This document shows, in pieces, positions 1-6,473 of a stretch of 10,190 bases of DNA. The notes beneath the pieces are model-generated. The model saw only the letters and a program-made list of their open reading frames with translations, was not told the origin of the DNA and did not search any database. The DNA is from UBA6022 sp036382575 (GTDB taxonomy: Bacteria; Patescibacteriota; Saccharimonadia; Saccharimonadales; Saccharimonadaceae): positions 1-10,190 of the forward strand of contig DASVHL010000023.1 in the NCBI GenBank assembly GCA_036382575.1. Reading direction: 5' to 3'. The translations under genes and the position numbers were made by a program. The first letter of the stretch is position 1, and the number at the start of each line of letters is the position of its first letter.

Positions 1-1
1 A

Positions 2-859
2 GAGAAGGAGGAGAACAACGTTGTCATTACCGCACTCTACGATGAAAACAATGACCTACAGGGGTTTGCAAAGGTCACTCGCAACCTAACGGAACGTAAG
101 GTAAACGAAGATAACCTCCGCTCGACTAACGTTTTACTGCAAGAACAGCAAAAAGAGCTGCAACGTCTTAATGAGTCTAAAGATGAATTTATCTCATTGG
201 CATCACACCAGCTACGTACGCCGGCAACGGCTATCAAGCAACTTCTCGGCTTGATACTTGAAGGCTTTGAGGGTGAAATACCGCAAAATATTCGGAATCT
301 ACTTGAAAAAACCTATGAAAGTAACGAACGCCAGATTAACATCGTAAACAGCCTATTAAAAGTCGCTCAAGTTGATTCGGGTAAAGTAACGCTACGAAAG
401 AGTTCTCACGATTTGAACGATGTCGTGAAAAGCCTTGTCAAACAATATGCGGGGATTATTCAAGAGAAGAATCAATCAATCTCTGTTAATTTGCATGAAG
501 AGCCGGTGTGTGGATATATTGATGAACACTACTACCGTATGGCCCTTGAGAATATTCTGGACAATGCCTCGAAATATACTGAGCCAGGCGGTGATATTGC
601 AATTACCTCAAAGTTTGTTGATCAGCAGGCGGTGATTTCTGTGACTGATTCAGGAGTGGGTATTAGTCCGGAAAATATCAACTCACTATTTGTGAAGTTT
701 AATCGTATCCCTAACGACATGTCTCATAAGGTTGCTGGGAGTGGTTTGGGACTTTATTGGGTAGAAAAAGTGATTGATCTTCATCAGGGAAAAATCGAAG
801 TAAACTCCGAACTGGGAAAGGGTACTACCTTTTCGGTCAAAGTACCAAAAGGGATATAA
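2..859 (+). CDS. PAS-containing sensor histidine kinase, C-terminal part (5' end outside window)
   Basis: This is the transmitter half of a two-component sensor kinase; it autophosphorylates on histidine and passes the phosphate to a response regulator. The open frame runs in from the window edge, so the TTG at 197 is internal. The first 28 or so visible residues look like the end of a PAS domain, finishing in the typical VTRNLTERK. A short coiled linker follows, then the HisKA H-box SLASHQLRTP with the phospho-acceptor His at 206-208. The ATPase domain has the N box (LENILDNASKYT, about 545-580), the G1 box DSGVGI (647-664) and the G2 box GSGLGLYW (about 737-760). No membrane segment is visible in this part, so the sensing region and signal are unknown. 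The stop is two bases before the response regulator start, so the two are co-transcribed and probably a cognate pair. Confidence 0.95.
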   Translation, partial: EKEENNVVITALYDENNDLQGFAKVTRNLTERKVNEDNLRSTNVLLQEQQKELQRLNESKDEFISLASHQLRTPATAIKQLLGLILEGFEGEIPQNIRNLLEKTYESNERQINIVNSLLKVAQVDSGKVTLRKSSHDLNDVVKSLVKQYAGIIQEKNQSISVNLHEEPVCGYIDEHYYRMALENILDNASKYTEPGGDIAITSKFVDQQAVISVTDSGVGISPENINSLFVKFNRIPNDMSHKVAGSGLGLYWVEKVIDLHQGKIEVNSELGKGTTFSVKVPKGI

Positions 860-861
860 TA

Positions 862-1230
862 ATGCGCAAAATACTTTTAGTTGAAGATGAACCAATCCTT
901 AGAGAGACTTATCAAATAATTCTCTCGACTCAGCCATATGAAACCGATTATGTTCAAAACGGTAAAGAGGCGCTGGAAAAGTGCAAAACCAAGAACTATG
1001 ATTTGATATTGCTAGACATCATGATGCCAGTGATGAATGGTATTGAATTCTTAAAGAATGTCGACGATCTTCATAATTTGAAATCAAAAATTATTATCAT
1101 GAGCAATCTCTCGTCCGGAAAAGAAATCGATGAAGCTCGTGATATAGGTGTTCAAAAGCATCTTCTTAAATCCAATATCTCTCCTTCTCAGCTGATTAGC
1201 GAAATACGCTATCACCTTGAGGCTTCCTGA
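862..1230 (+). CDS. Single-domain (CheY-like) response regulator
   Basis: This 122-residue protein is a receiver domain only, the expected phosphate acceptor for the kinase just upstream. The acidic pocket is E8-D9, the phospho-acceptor is D52 in LLLDIMMP, the switch Ser is S81 in IIMSNLSS, and the conserved Lys is K103. The protein ends where the fold ends, with no DNA-binding or enzymatic output domain. Output must therefore be by protein-protein contact or through a phosphorelay. AAGGGA (849-854) sits seven bases before the ATG, and only two bases separate it from the kinase stop. The TGA stop shows that UGA is used as a terminator here. Confidence 0.95.
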   Translation: MRKILLVEDEPILRETYQIILSTQPYETDYVQNGKEALEKCKTKNYDLILLDIMMPVMNGIEFLKNVDDLHNLKSKIIIMSNLSSGKEIDEARDIGVQKHLLKSNISPSQLISEIRYHLEAS

Positions 1231-1256
1231 CATAGACTCCTGCCCAGGCGTATACT
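1227..1256 (+). promoter_or_regulatory. Sigma-70-type promoter for the flavodoxin-family gene
   Basis: CTGACA (1227-1232, overlapping the response regulator stop), an 18-base spacer and TATACT (1251-1256). Predicted start near 1263, giving a leader of about 55 bases. It is one of the few promoters here with a recognisable -35 and no TGn extension. Confidence 0.6.
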
Positions 1257-1317
1257 AAAAAGAGAAACATGCAGCAGAATCATTCAAAATCGTAACGACT
1301 TGAAAGGATGGAGCGAT

Positions 1318-1926
1318 ATGGAACAGACACTTAAGGCGACTGCGTTAGTGTGTACACTGAGTTCATCACCGAAAAAGTCTTCTAGTGAATTGTTGGCGAA
1401 TGAAGTGCTCGATGAGCTTAAAAAGTATGACGTTGAAACTCAGAGCTTTCGAGTTGTGGACTATAATGTTAAATTTGGCGTTCAAACCGATATGGGCGAC
1501 GGAGATGAGTGGCCGAAACTACGTCAGGCTATTCTTGAGTCAGATATTTTATTAATTGCGACGCCAATTTGGATGGGCCAGCCATCGGCTGTAACAAAAA
1601 TGGTCCTTGAACGGTTAGATGCCGAACTGTCGGAAACAGATGACGAGGGCCGTCCATCAATGTATGGGAAAGTTGCCGCAGTTGCGATCGTTGGTAACGA
1701 AGATGGTGCCCACCATACCTCAGCTGAGATTTTTCAGTCCCTCTGTGATGTTGGCTTTACGATTCCAGCTGGTGGTCCGACCTATTGGGTTGGTGAAGCG
1801 ATGGGCGGAATAGATTACCAAGATTTGGATCATAAGCCGAAAAAAACAGCAGAAACCACCTCTATTTTAGCGGCCAATGCAGCTCATTTAGCCCGATTAC
1901 TAAAGACGGACAATTATCCTTACTAG
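1318..1926 (+). CDS. Flavodoxin-family / NADPH-dependent FMN reductase-like protein
   Basis: A 202-residue cytoplasmic protein of the flavodoxin-like fold, expected to bind FMN and carry out two-electron redox chemistry; its substrate cannot be read from sequence. The N-terminal strand and phosphate-binding loop are ALVCTLSSSPKKSSSE. The second flavin-contact segment is DILLIATPIWMGQPSAVTKM, the TP-W-G-P pattern typical of FMN_red and related flavodoxin families. A third segment, with VAAVAIVGNEDGAHH and GGPTYWVGEAMGG, completes the flavin pocket. The frame is open from TTG 1300, but ATG 1318 is preferred because the AAGGA at 1304-1308 lies nine bases ahead of it and would otherwise be inside the gene. 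It has its own promoter at 1227-1256. Membership in the family is clear; the subfamily is not. Confidence 0.9.
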   Translation: MEQTLKATALVCTLSSSPKKSSSELLANEVLDELKKYDVETQSFRVVDYNVKFGVQTDMGDGDEWPKLRQAILESDILLIATPIWMGQPSAVTKMVLERLDAELSETDDEGRPSMYGKVAAVAIVGNEDGAHHTSAEIFQSLCDVGFTIPAGGPTYWVGEAMGGIDYQDLDHKPKKTAETTSILAANAAHLARLLKTDNYPY

Positions 1927-1939
1927 GTGGAAAATGACC

Positions 1940-1954
1940 ACACGCGTGTATAAT
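1940..1954 (+). promoter_or_regulatory. Promoter (TATAAT) with overlapping palindrome; predicts leaderless mRNA
   Basis: TATAAT lies at 1949-1954, preceded by GTG; no good -35 is visible. Predicted start is about 1961, two bases before the ATG at 1963. The perfect 10-base palindrome ACACGCGTGT (1940-1949) runs into the first base of the -10, so a symmetric repressor could block it. No Shine-Dalgarno precedes the gene. Confidence 0.55.
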
Positions 1955-1962
1955 GCGAGTAT

Positions 1963-2835
1963 ATGAAAACATCAGACAACAATGTCAGTAAAGTCCCAGG
2001 TCCAGATAATCAGCATAATAGCCAGCATGTCATAAAGGACGTTGAGGGATTATTTTTCTTTCACCGATCACCAACTACTGTATTTTGGCTTTCATTTTTA
2101 TCCCTCAATCTCTATAACGTCTACTGGGTGTACCGACATTGGCGTACGGTAAGGGACTCGACTGGTGAAAAGATGAGGCCATTTGCTCGATCAATTTTTC
2201 AGATATTTTACATCCATGCATTAATTTCAAAAATTGTTACTGCTTCAAGAAACCATGGCAATAGTCCTTGGGCAGGTAATGTGGAGTGGGTATCTGCCGC
2301 GTATATCCTGAGTCTATTCTTGGGTAATTTTGCGGCAAAAGTCACGACAAAATCTCAAGGTGAGGAGATTGTCTACTGGATGTTTGTGCTTGGGTTCACG
2401 GCCATGACAGCATTTATTACACGAGCTGTTCAAAAAACCGCGAACTATCATAACGAACAGGCATTAGGTCCTAACTGTGACTTCAGGGGGTCATATCTTG
2501 GCAAGCTCTATGCTGGCGAGGTGATCGTCCCAACGATTGGCGTAATTATATTTGTGTTTGCAGTTGGTGTGTCGTTGGTAAGTTATAGTCAGAATTTATA
2601 TCCACAAGGTTCAGAAGCTGAAATTTCATCAGCGAAAGTCACGATGGATGGCTTAACCGCACAATATGATACATGTAGCAGGGATCTGACTGCTAGGGGC
2701 GAGACGATTGACACGACCGACGGTAGTGCTGTTGATACCTACAATAGTGATCTGCAAACGTGTGAAGAGGTTCGATTGAGACAAAACCAAGCTGTCGATG
2801 AATATAATCGCCTGGCAGGATTTAAGGTAGAATAA
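1963..2835 (+). CDS. Polytopic membrane protein with DUF4234-like N-terminal segment
   Basis: A 290-residue integral membrane protein of unknown function. After a polar 35-residue start, residues 38-57 form a membrane helix with the NLYNVYWVYRHWR pattern, reminiscent of DUF4234-type proteins (YxxYWxYRxW). Further hydrophobic segments lie around 76-92, 109-127, 137-153 and 186-208. The last 80 residues are hydrophilic and probably helical, with C238 and C267 spaced so that they could form a disulfide if this tail is outside the cytoplasm; that is an inference. The ATG at 1963 follows a TATAAT box by eight bases with no ribosome site, so translation is probably leaderless. The stop shares one base with the start of the next small ORF. 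Real gene: nearly certain; function: unknown. Confidence 0.85.
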   Translation: MKTSDNNVSKVPGPDNQHNSQHVIKDVEGLFFFHRSPTTVFWLSFLSLNLYNVYWVYRHWRTVRDSTGEKMRPFARSIFQIFYIHALISKIVTASRNHGNSPWAGNVEWVSAAYILSLFLGNFAAKVTTKSQGEEIVYWMFVLGFTAMTAFITRAVQKTANYHNEQALGPNCDFRGSYLGKLYAGEVIVPTIGVIIFVFAVGVSLVSYSQNLYPQGSEAEISSAKVTMDGLTAQYDTCSRDLTARGETIDTTDGSAVDTYNSDLQTCEEVRLRQNQAVDEYNRLAGFKVE

Positions 2836-2990
2836 TGACGCGAGAAACCCCAGGCATTAATGAAAATGAAAACGATGGAGTACTGTCCGAGACAGAGATA
2901 GAGGCGATTCGTTCACATTTGCGTCAAATGGGCGACGCAGGATTACGCTCAGCCTTACTGGCACTTACTCAAAAGACAGCTGGTAATTAA
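2835..2990 (+). CDS. Small coupled ORF, 51 residues, unknown function
   Basis: The ATG overlaps the stop of the membrane protein gene (TAATG, 2833-2837), the classic arrangement for translational coupling. It encodes 51 residues beginning MTRETPGINENEND and continuing into a probable amphipathic helix (LSETEIEAIRSHLRQMGDAG). There is no membrane segment, no cysteine and no family I recognise. It fills the gap exactly and ends in TAA at 2988-2990, overlapping by four bases the stop of the convergent flavoprotein gene. Support is the coupling and the sensible soluble composition; with only 51 codons a chance ORF cannot be excluded. Confidence 0.6.
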   Translation: MTRETPGINENENDGVLSETEIEAIRSHLRQMGDAGLRSALLALTQKTAGN

Positions 2991-4366
2991 TTTGCAAGTC
3001 GGGCGGCAGCAACGCGAACAGCTTCGCTCCAGCTAAGGAAGGCATGTGGCGTGCCTGCTACATCACTGGCTGTGAGGCCAAATTTCACAGCGAGGGCAAG
3101 CTCGTGAATCATTTCACTGGCGTGCGGGGCAACGATGGTCGCGCCGAGGATAACACCCTTTTTATCGGTAATAATTTTAACGAAGCCATCTCGGAAGTCG
3201 GAGGTGTTGCTACGGGCAATGATATTTAGTGGGGCGATTGCTTTGTTGATTGAAAGGTCGCGTTTTAGGCAATCATCCTCAGATAACCCTACCGAAGCAA
3301 TGCCTGGGTGAGTGAAGGTAAGGTGAGGTGTTGCAGTATAATCCGGGTTAATCTTTGATTTTGGATGGTTGAGGTTATGTGCAACAACTTGGCTTTCTAG
3401 TAGGGCGGTGTGGGTATGAGTGTTACGCCCAAGTACATCACCAGCGGCAAAGATATGACGCGCAGAGGTTTGAAGGTTATTATTAACCGCGACACCTTTT
3501 GGTGTGTAGGCGACGGTTGCGTTCTCAAGCCCTAAGTCGACCATTGGCGTGCGGCCAGTTGCAATCAGTACTTCATCGACTTTGATTGATTTTTCGACAC
3601 CGCCACGGTTGTAAGTGACACGCTTGCCAATGCCGTCTTTGACAACAGCCAAAGTGCGGGTTTGTGTCAGGCTAGTGACACCCTTTTGTTCTTTGAGGAC
3701 ACGTTCAAGCAGAACACCAACTTCTTCGTCTTCATTCGGTAAAATGCGGCTGGCAATTTCAGCCAAGTAGACTTTGGTGCCAAAGATAGCCATTAGCTGA
3801 GCAATCTCGACGCCAATAGTGCCGGCGCCAATAATATACAGACTTTTTGGCGGACGCATGGCTTCGAGAAGTGTGCGTGGCGTTAAGTACGGCACATCTT
3901 TTAACCCCTGTATATTCGGTGCAACCCAGTGTGAACCAGTTGCAATGAGGAAGTGCGCAGCGGTCAGATGACGACGATTGACACTGATTTCATGTGGGGT
4001 TAAGAAGTGGGCGAGACCAACAAAGGTACTAATCCCCTCTTTTTCGTAGTATTGGCGATTGCCACCCGCGCCAGTGCGCTTTACGGCGAGTTCTTTCCAG
4101 GCGCGTAGCGAAGGATAGTTATAGCCGAGCGTGCTAGAGCGCAGGCCAAAGCGCGCACCGTGACGAGCTTCATCGTATAGCTGTGCGGCGTGCAGTAGGG
4201 CTTTGGTTGGGACATCACTCCAGTTTGGTGAATCGCCACCGAAAGTGTCAGCTTCGATAATGGCAACTTTTTTACCGGCACGAGCGGCAAGGGTAGCAGC
4301 AGCACTGCCACCTGCCCCGCTGCCGATAACGATCAAATCGTAGTCAAATGATACTTTTTTTGCCAT
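2987..4366 (-). CDS. FAD/NAD(P)-dependent oxidoreductase of the mercuric reductase/lipoamide dehydrogenase family, redox cysteines missing
   Basis: A full-length (459-residue) member of the pyridine nucleotide-disulfide oxidoreductase class I fold. The FAD site is VIGSGAGGSAAA (G15, G17, G20), the NAD(P) site IIGAGTIGVEIA (180-185), the second FAD contact IFAAGD (305-310), and the dimerisation domain spans about 345-459. The usual GGTCxNxGCVPSK motif reads GGDSPNWSDVPTK (43-55), so the cysteine pair is Ser46 and Asp51. The usual C-terminal HAHPTxSE reads HAFLSWSE (441-448), so the catalytic His is Phe443. Glu448 remains. Only one Cys (C366) is present. FAD and NAD(P) binding look intact but disulfide chemistry does not, so it probably acts on another acceptor or as a sensor. 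AAGGAGA, overlapping the ATP-cone stop, is its ribosome site. It is the last gene of a three-gene operon. Confidence 0.93.
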   Translation of the reverse strand: MAKKVSFDYDLIVIGSGAGGSAAATLAARAGKKVAIIEADTFGGDSPNWSDVPTKALLHAAQLYDEARHGARFGLRSSTLGYNYPSLRAWKELAVKRTGAGGNRQYYEKEGISTFVGLAHFLTPHEISVNRRHLTAAHFLIATGSHWVAPNIQGLKDVPYLTPRTLLEAMRPPKSLYIIGAGTIGVEIAQLMAIFGTKVYLAEIASRILPNEDEEVGVLLERVLKEQKGVTSLTQTRTLAVVKDGIGKRVTYNRGGVEKSIKVDEVLIATGRTPMVDLGLENATVAYTPKGVAVNNNLQTSARHIFAAGDVLGRNTHTHTALLESQVVAHNLNHPKSKINPDYTATPHLTFTHPGIASVGLSEDDCLKRDLSINKAIAPLNIIARSNTSDFRDGFVKIITDKKGVILGATIVAPHASEMIHELALAVKFGLTASDVAGTPHAFLSWSEAVRVAAARLAN

Positions 4367-4377
4367 AACTATTCTCC

Positions 4378-4665
4378 TTAGATAACGAAACGATGATGTT
4401 TATATAAATATGCTGCTTCTGGGTGGTAGGATTCCAGGGTCTCGGTAGCTTTTCGGCGAATATCGGCGCTAGTGACTTCGGGTTTGGTGTCGAGCCAGAT
4501 AATGACGGCATCACAGACTTTGGCGGCAGTGGATTCGGCAACGCCTTCTGGGCTGCGTACACTGAGGCAGGCTGCACGAATACTGGTGTGTAATTTGTCG
4601 CGCTGAAACTCTTCACTTGGACGCTTGCCTTCACGTTTGATAATATCAATGGCTTTACTGGCCAT
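4378..4665 (-). CDS. Stand-alone ATP-cone domain protein
   Basis: A 95-residue protein consisting almost wholly of one ATP-cone, the nucleotide-binding regulatory module known from ribonucleotide reductases and NrdR. Visible family features are the start DIIKREGKRPSEEFQRDKL (compare the usual V-KRDG--E-FDR-KL), a central helix pair, and the end SADIRRKATETLESYHPEAAYLYKHH, which matches the usual I---V---L---D--AY--F---Y. It has no zinc ribbon, so it is not NrdR, and no catalytic domain. By analogy it should bind ATP/dATP-type nucleotides and regulate a partner. Its start shares one base with the stop of the upstream membrane gene, and the flavoprotein follows after 11 bases, so these are its likely partners. 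A 101-residue frame on the same strand is a shadow. Confidence 0.82.
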   Translation of the reverse strand: MASKAIDIIKREGKRPSEEFQRDKLHTSIRAACLSVRSPEGVAESTAAKVCDAVIIWLDTKPEVTSADIRRKATETLESYHPEAAYLYKHHRFVI

Positions 4666-5381
4666 TACAGTGCTCCATGGAGCGTCACCGTAACGGCAAC
4701 GACTTTATCAATGTAGAGGTAAAAACCGAGGATAAGTAAGCCTGCGCCAGCGCTGAACTGCAAAAAGCGCTTGTTGGCTTCGCGCCATTGCTGGATACGG
4801 CTTAGCTTGTGGCCGCTACCAATAAGTCCGTTAACTAGCAGTAGTGGTAAGAGCGAGATGAAGATATAGATAAAGATACCGAAGATCTGCATCGTGGTGT
4901 CGAGCTCAACTAAGACGAGGGCGCTCACGACAATTGGTATAAAGATAAAGATCAGTTCACCAATCACACTGGTCATACCTAGACTAAAAGCTTCACCGCT
5001 TTGTTTAGTGGCTTTGGTGCGATCACTAAGGTAGCGTGCTAGGTTGCGTGGTATCCATAGGCTGGTGCCGGCTTCTTTGCGGTAATAAAAAATCCAGACG
5101 GCCAAGCCTAGACCAAGAAGGAGTCCGCAGCTTGCTACCCAAGCGATTGTTGGAATTGGTGCCTGAAATGCATATTGGATTACAAACGCAAAGAATGATA
5201 GCAAGAGCATGGTCATGAGTGCGACACCGAGTGTGAAGGCATTAGTCAGACGGAGTAGCTTGGTGTGGGCAGTCTTGCTGCCGATAGCGTGGCCGCTGAG
5301 TAATGTCAGCATGCTCACGCTCAGTTGAAAACTAGCGTGGATAAGGGCCGCGAAAGCTATAATGGCAAGTGATTCTATCAT
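4665..5381 (-). CDS. Polytopic membrane protein, LysE/CcdA-like layout, function unknown
   Basis: A 238-residue integral membrane protein with about six or seven hydrophobic segments: roughly 1-29, 45-70, 77-99, 136-157, 161-184 and 208-230. The two halves look like distant repeats of a three-helix unit separated by a basic loop (YYRKEAGTS...RTKATKQSG), a layout seen in LysE/CcdA/TauE-type transporters. That resemblance is structural inference, not a recognised motif. It has only one Cys (in SCGLLLGLG), so a CcdA/DsbD-style thiol relay is unlikely. It is the first gene of the operon with the ATP-cone and the cysteine-less flavoprotein, so the three may form a membrane-associated, nucleotide-regulated redox or transport module. 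The leader before the ATG is A-rich with no good Shine-Dalgarno close by. Confidence 0.85.
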   Translation of the reverse strand: MIESLAIIAFAALIHASFQLSVSMLTLLSGHAIGSKTAHTKLLRLTNAFTLGVALMTMLLLSFFAFVIQYAFQAPIPTIAWVASCGLLLGLGLAVWIFYYRKEAGTSLWIPRNLARYLSDRTKATKQSGEAFSLGMTSVIGELIFIFIPIVVSALVLVELDTTMQIFGIFIYIFISLLPLLLVNGLIGSGHKLSRIQQWREANKRFLQFSAGAGLLILGFYLYIDKVVAVTVTLHGAL

Positions 5382-5414
5382 GTTTGTGTTATTTTTTAGC
5401 CTACCTTTGTCTTA

Positions 5415-5444
5415 GTTATAGCATAAGCGGTCCAAAAAGGTCAA
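5415..5444 (-). promoter_or_regulatory. Promoter of the membrane protein/ATP-cone/flavoprotein operon
   Basis: On the minus strand: TTGACC (5444-5439), an 18-base spacer ending in TGC, then TATAAC (5420-5415). It is the best -35/-10 pair in the window and also carries the TGn extension. Predicted start near 5408, giving a leader of about 27 bases before the ATG at 5381. Confidence 0.7.
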
Positions 5445-5462
5445 AAATGTCTTAAAATACTA

Positions 5463-5491
5463 TTGCTTTTTTATGCCTTTTATGCTTAAAT
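5463..5491 (+). promoter_or_regulatory. Promoter of the 49-residue ORF
   Basis: TTGCTT (5463-5468), a 17-base spacer ending in TGC, then TTAAAT (5486-5491). Predicted start near 5498, with an A-rich leader of about 37 bases. It diverges from the operon promoter at 5415-5444; the two -35 boxes are 18 bases apart. Confidence 0.6.
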
Positions 5492-5534
5492 AAATACATA
5501 ACACAACAAAAACAAAAAGGACGCAAAAAACAAC

Positions 5535-5684
5535 ATGGAAATCACTTCCGCCGACATCGAATCAGTAACTGTTAGCGACATCTTGAATCTCGCTAGCTGG
5601 AACCGCCCACGTAGTAGCGAAGAACTACAGAGCTTTATCCGTACACATCATAATCGCCTTCCTGACGATACTGAAATCGAGTAA
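5535..5684 (+). CDS. Small soluble protein, 49 residues, unknown function
   Basis: The ORF starts at ATG 5535 and reads MEITSADIESVTVSDILNLA, then WNRPRSSEELQSFIRTHHNR and an acidic tail. The pattern (two short helices joined by WNRPRS) suggests a small folded or partner-binding protein; I recognise no family. AAAAGGA (5515-5521) is a plausible ribosome site though about 13 bases away, farther than usual. The well-formed promoter just upstream, with no other gene to serve before the next promoter at 5715-5723, is the main support that it is real. Unlikely alternative: this stretch is a noncoding RNA. Confidence 0.6.
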   Translation: MEITSADIESVTVSDILNLASWNRPRSSEELQSFIRTHHNRLPDDTEIE

Positions 5685-5714
5685 ACTACCTCGCAGTTTC
5701 TCTCCGCTTGTTCA

Positions 5715-5723
5715 TGGTATACT
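5715..5723 (+). promoter_or_regulatory. Extended -10 promoter of the YggT-like gene
   Basis: TGG directly before TATACT (5718-5723), with no good -35. Predicted start near 5730, followed by the ribosome site AAGAGGAGA (5738-5746) and the ATG at 5753. Confidence 0.6.
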
Positions 5724-5752
5724 ATCAGTACAACGTAAGAGGAGAATGAACT

Positions 5753-6154
5753 ATGGTAGTAACCAATCAGGACCGAAACGTAACCGAAGTACGCGAGACG
5801 CGCGTGCAAGATGACCCAGTCGTAGAACGACAGGTCGTTGCTGATCGAACGGTCGGTGGCGGCGTCGTTATCCGACGAGCAATCTACTATATTGCCGGCA
5901 TTATTATTGCCTTGTTGATCCTACGAATGATTCTATTGTTGCTGGCGGCCAACCAGGGCGCACCATTTGTTGATTTTGTGTATAACCTCAGTGCTGTGTT
6001 TGCATGGCCATTCTTTGGCATTTTTAGCTACCAGCCTACTTATGGACAATCAACGCTCGAGATTAGCACCTTGATCGCTATCCTCGTCTACGCACTGGCT
6101 GCAATGGGGCTGGGACGACTGTTTACGCTTGGTAGCCGAACAACCGAAGTTTAA
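5753..6154 (+). CDS. YggT-like small integral membrane protein
   Basis: A 133-residue protein. The first 40 residues are charged and presumably cytoplasmic (many RE/RV repeats). A strong membrane helix spans about 43-66, then FVDFVYNLSAVFAWPFFGIF (72-91) resembles the YggT-family segment that follows its first helix (F-D--Y-LS-----P--GIF). A second helix spans about 103-123 and ends at a basic tail. YggT-family proteins are inner-membrane proteins linked to osmotic or cell-envelope functions, but no mechanism can be assigned here. It has its own promoter and a strong AAGAGGAGA site. Assignment to the family is by pattern only. Confidence 0.8.
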   Translation: MVVTNQDRNVTEVRETRVQDDPVVERQVVADRTVGGGVVIRRAIYYIAGIIIALLILRMILLLLAANQGAPFVDFVYNLSAVFAWPFFGIFSYQPTYGQSTLEISTLIAILVYALAAMGLGRLFTLGSRTTEV

Positions 6155-6245
6155 ACCACAATAGTAATCTTTCTTACATACATGCTCGATTGGTGGCGGT
6201 ACTATTGACAATGCACGTGGACGTAAAGAGCAAAGGAGGATGCAT

Positions 6246-6464
6246 ATGTCACTCAATACATTTGGCGATATTAATCTATTTCCGCACCATCCAGACATCT
6301 TTTATCCAATCGAGGATGAGGAGGGCGTCGACGAGTTTACTCATAGCCAGACGGATGACCCAACGGAACTGTTTGGGGTAGCCGAAGCAGAATACGGCGA
6401 GGAATTGGACCGGCTGGCGGGTGAGACACTTGATGATGATCCTGATCTTCTTGCTGACGAATAG
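6246..6464 (+). CDS. Very acidic small protein, 72 residues, unknown function
   Basis: AAAGGAGG (6232-6239) lies six bases before ATG 6246, which is chosen over the ATG at 6240 because that one overlaps the ribosome site. The 72-residue product has 23 Asp/Glu, one Arg and no Lys, and no membrane segment. It starts MSLNTFGDINLFPHHPDIFY and ends with an acidic run (TLDDDPDLLADE). No family is recognised. Such composition suits a partner-binding or metal/cation-binding protein, but this is inference. No clear promoter was found in the 91 bases upstream (a weak TACTAT at 6200-6205 at best), so it may be co-transcribed with the YggT-like gene. Confidence 0.75.
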   Translation: MSLNTFGDINLFPHHPDIFYPIEDEEGVDEFTHSQTDDPTELFGVAEAEYGEELDRLAGETLDDDPDLLADE

Positions 6465-6473
6465 GTACTAGTC

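Noticed and set aside
197..859. Histidine kinase starting at the TTG codon 197
   Set aside because: The same frame is open back to the window edge and encodes a PAS ending and linker before this codon; the TTG is the Leu just before the H-box.
1300..1317. TTG 1300 as start of the flavodoxin-family gene
   Set aside because: The ribosome site lies inside this stretch and is correctly spaced for ATG 1318.
3044..3229. Plus-strand frame inside the flavoprotein gene
   Set aside because: No ribosome site or promoter, and it lies wholly antisense to a strongly supported conserved domain.
4344..4649. A 101-residue frame on the minus strand
   Set aside because: It overlaps the ATP-cone gene in another frame; the ATP-cone frame matches a known domain and has coupled start and stop signals.
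4378..4665. Identity as NrdR
   Set aside because: The N-terminal zinc ribbon with its cysteine pairs is absent.
4665..5381. Identity as CcdA/DsbD-type thiol electron carrier
   Set aside because: Only one cysteine is present, not the paired membrane cysteines required, although the helix layout is similar.
5683..5699. Hairpin after the 49-residue ORF (AAACT/AGTTT)
   Set aside because: Only five A/T-rich pairs with no T-run; too weak to call a terminator.
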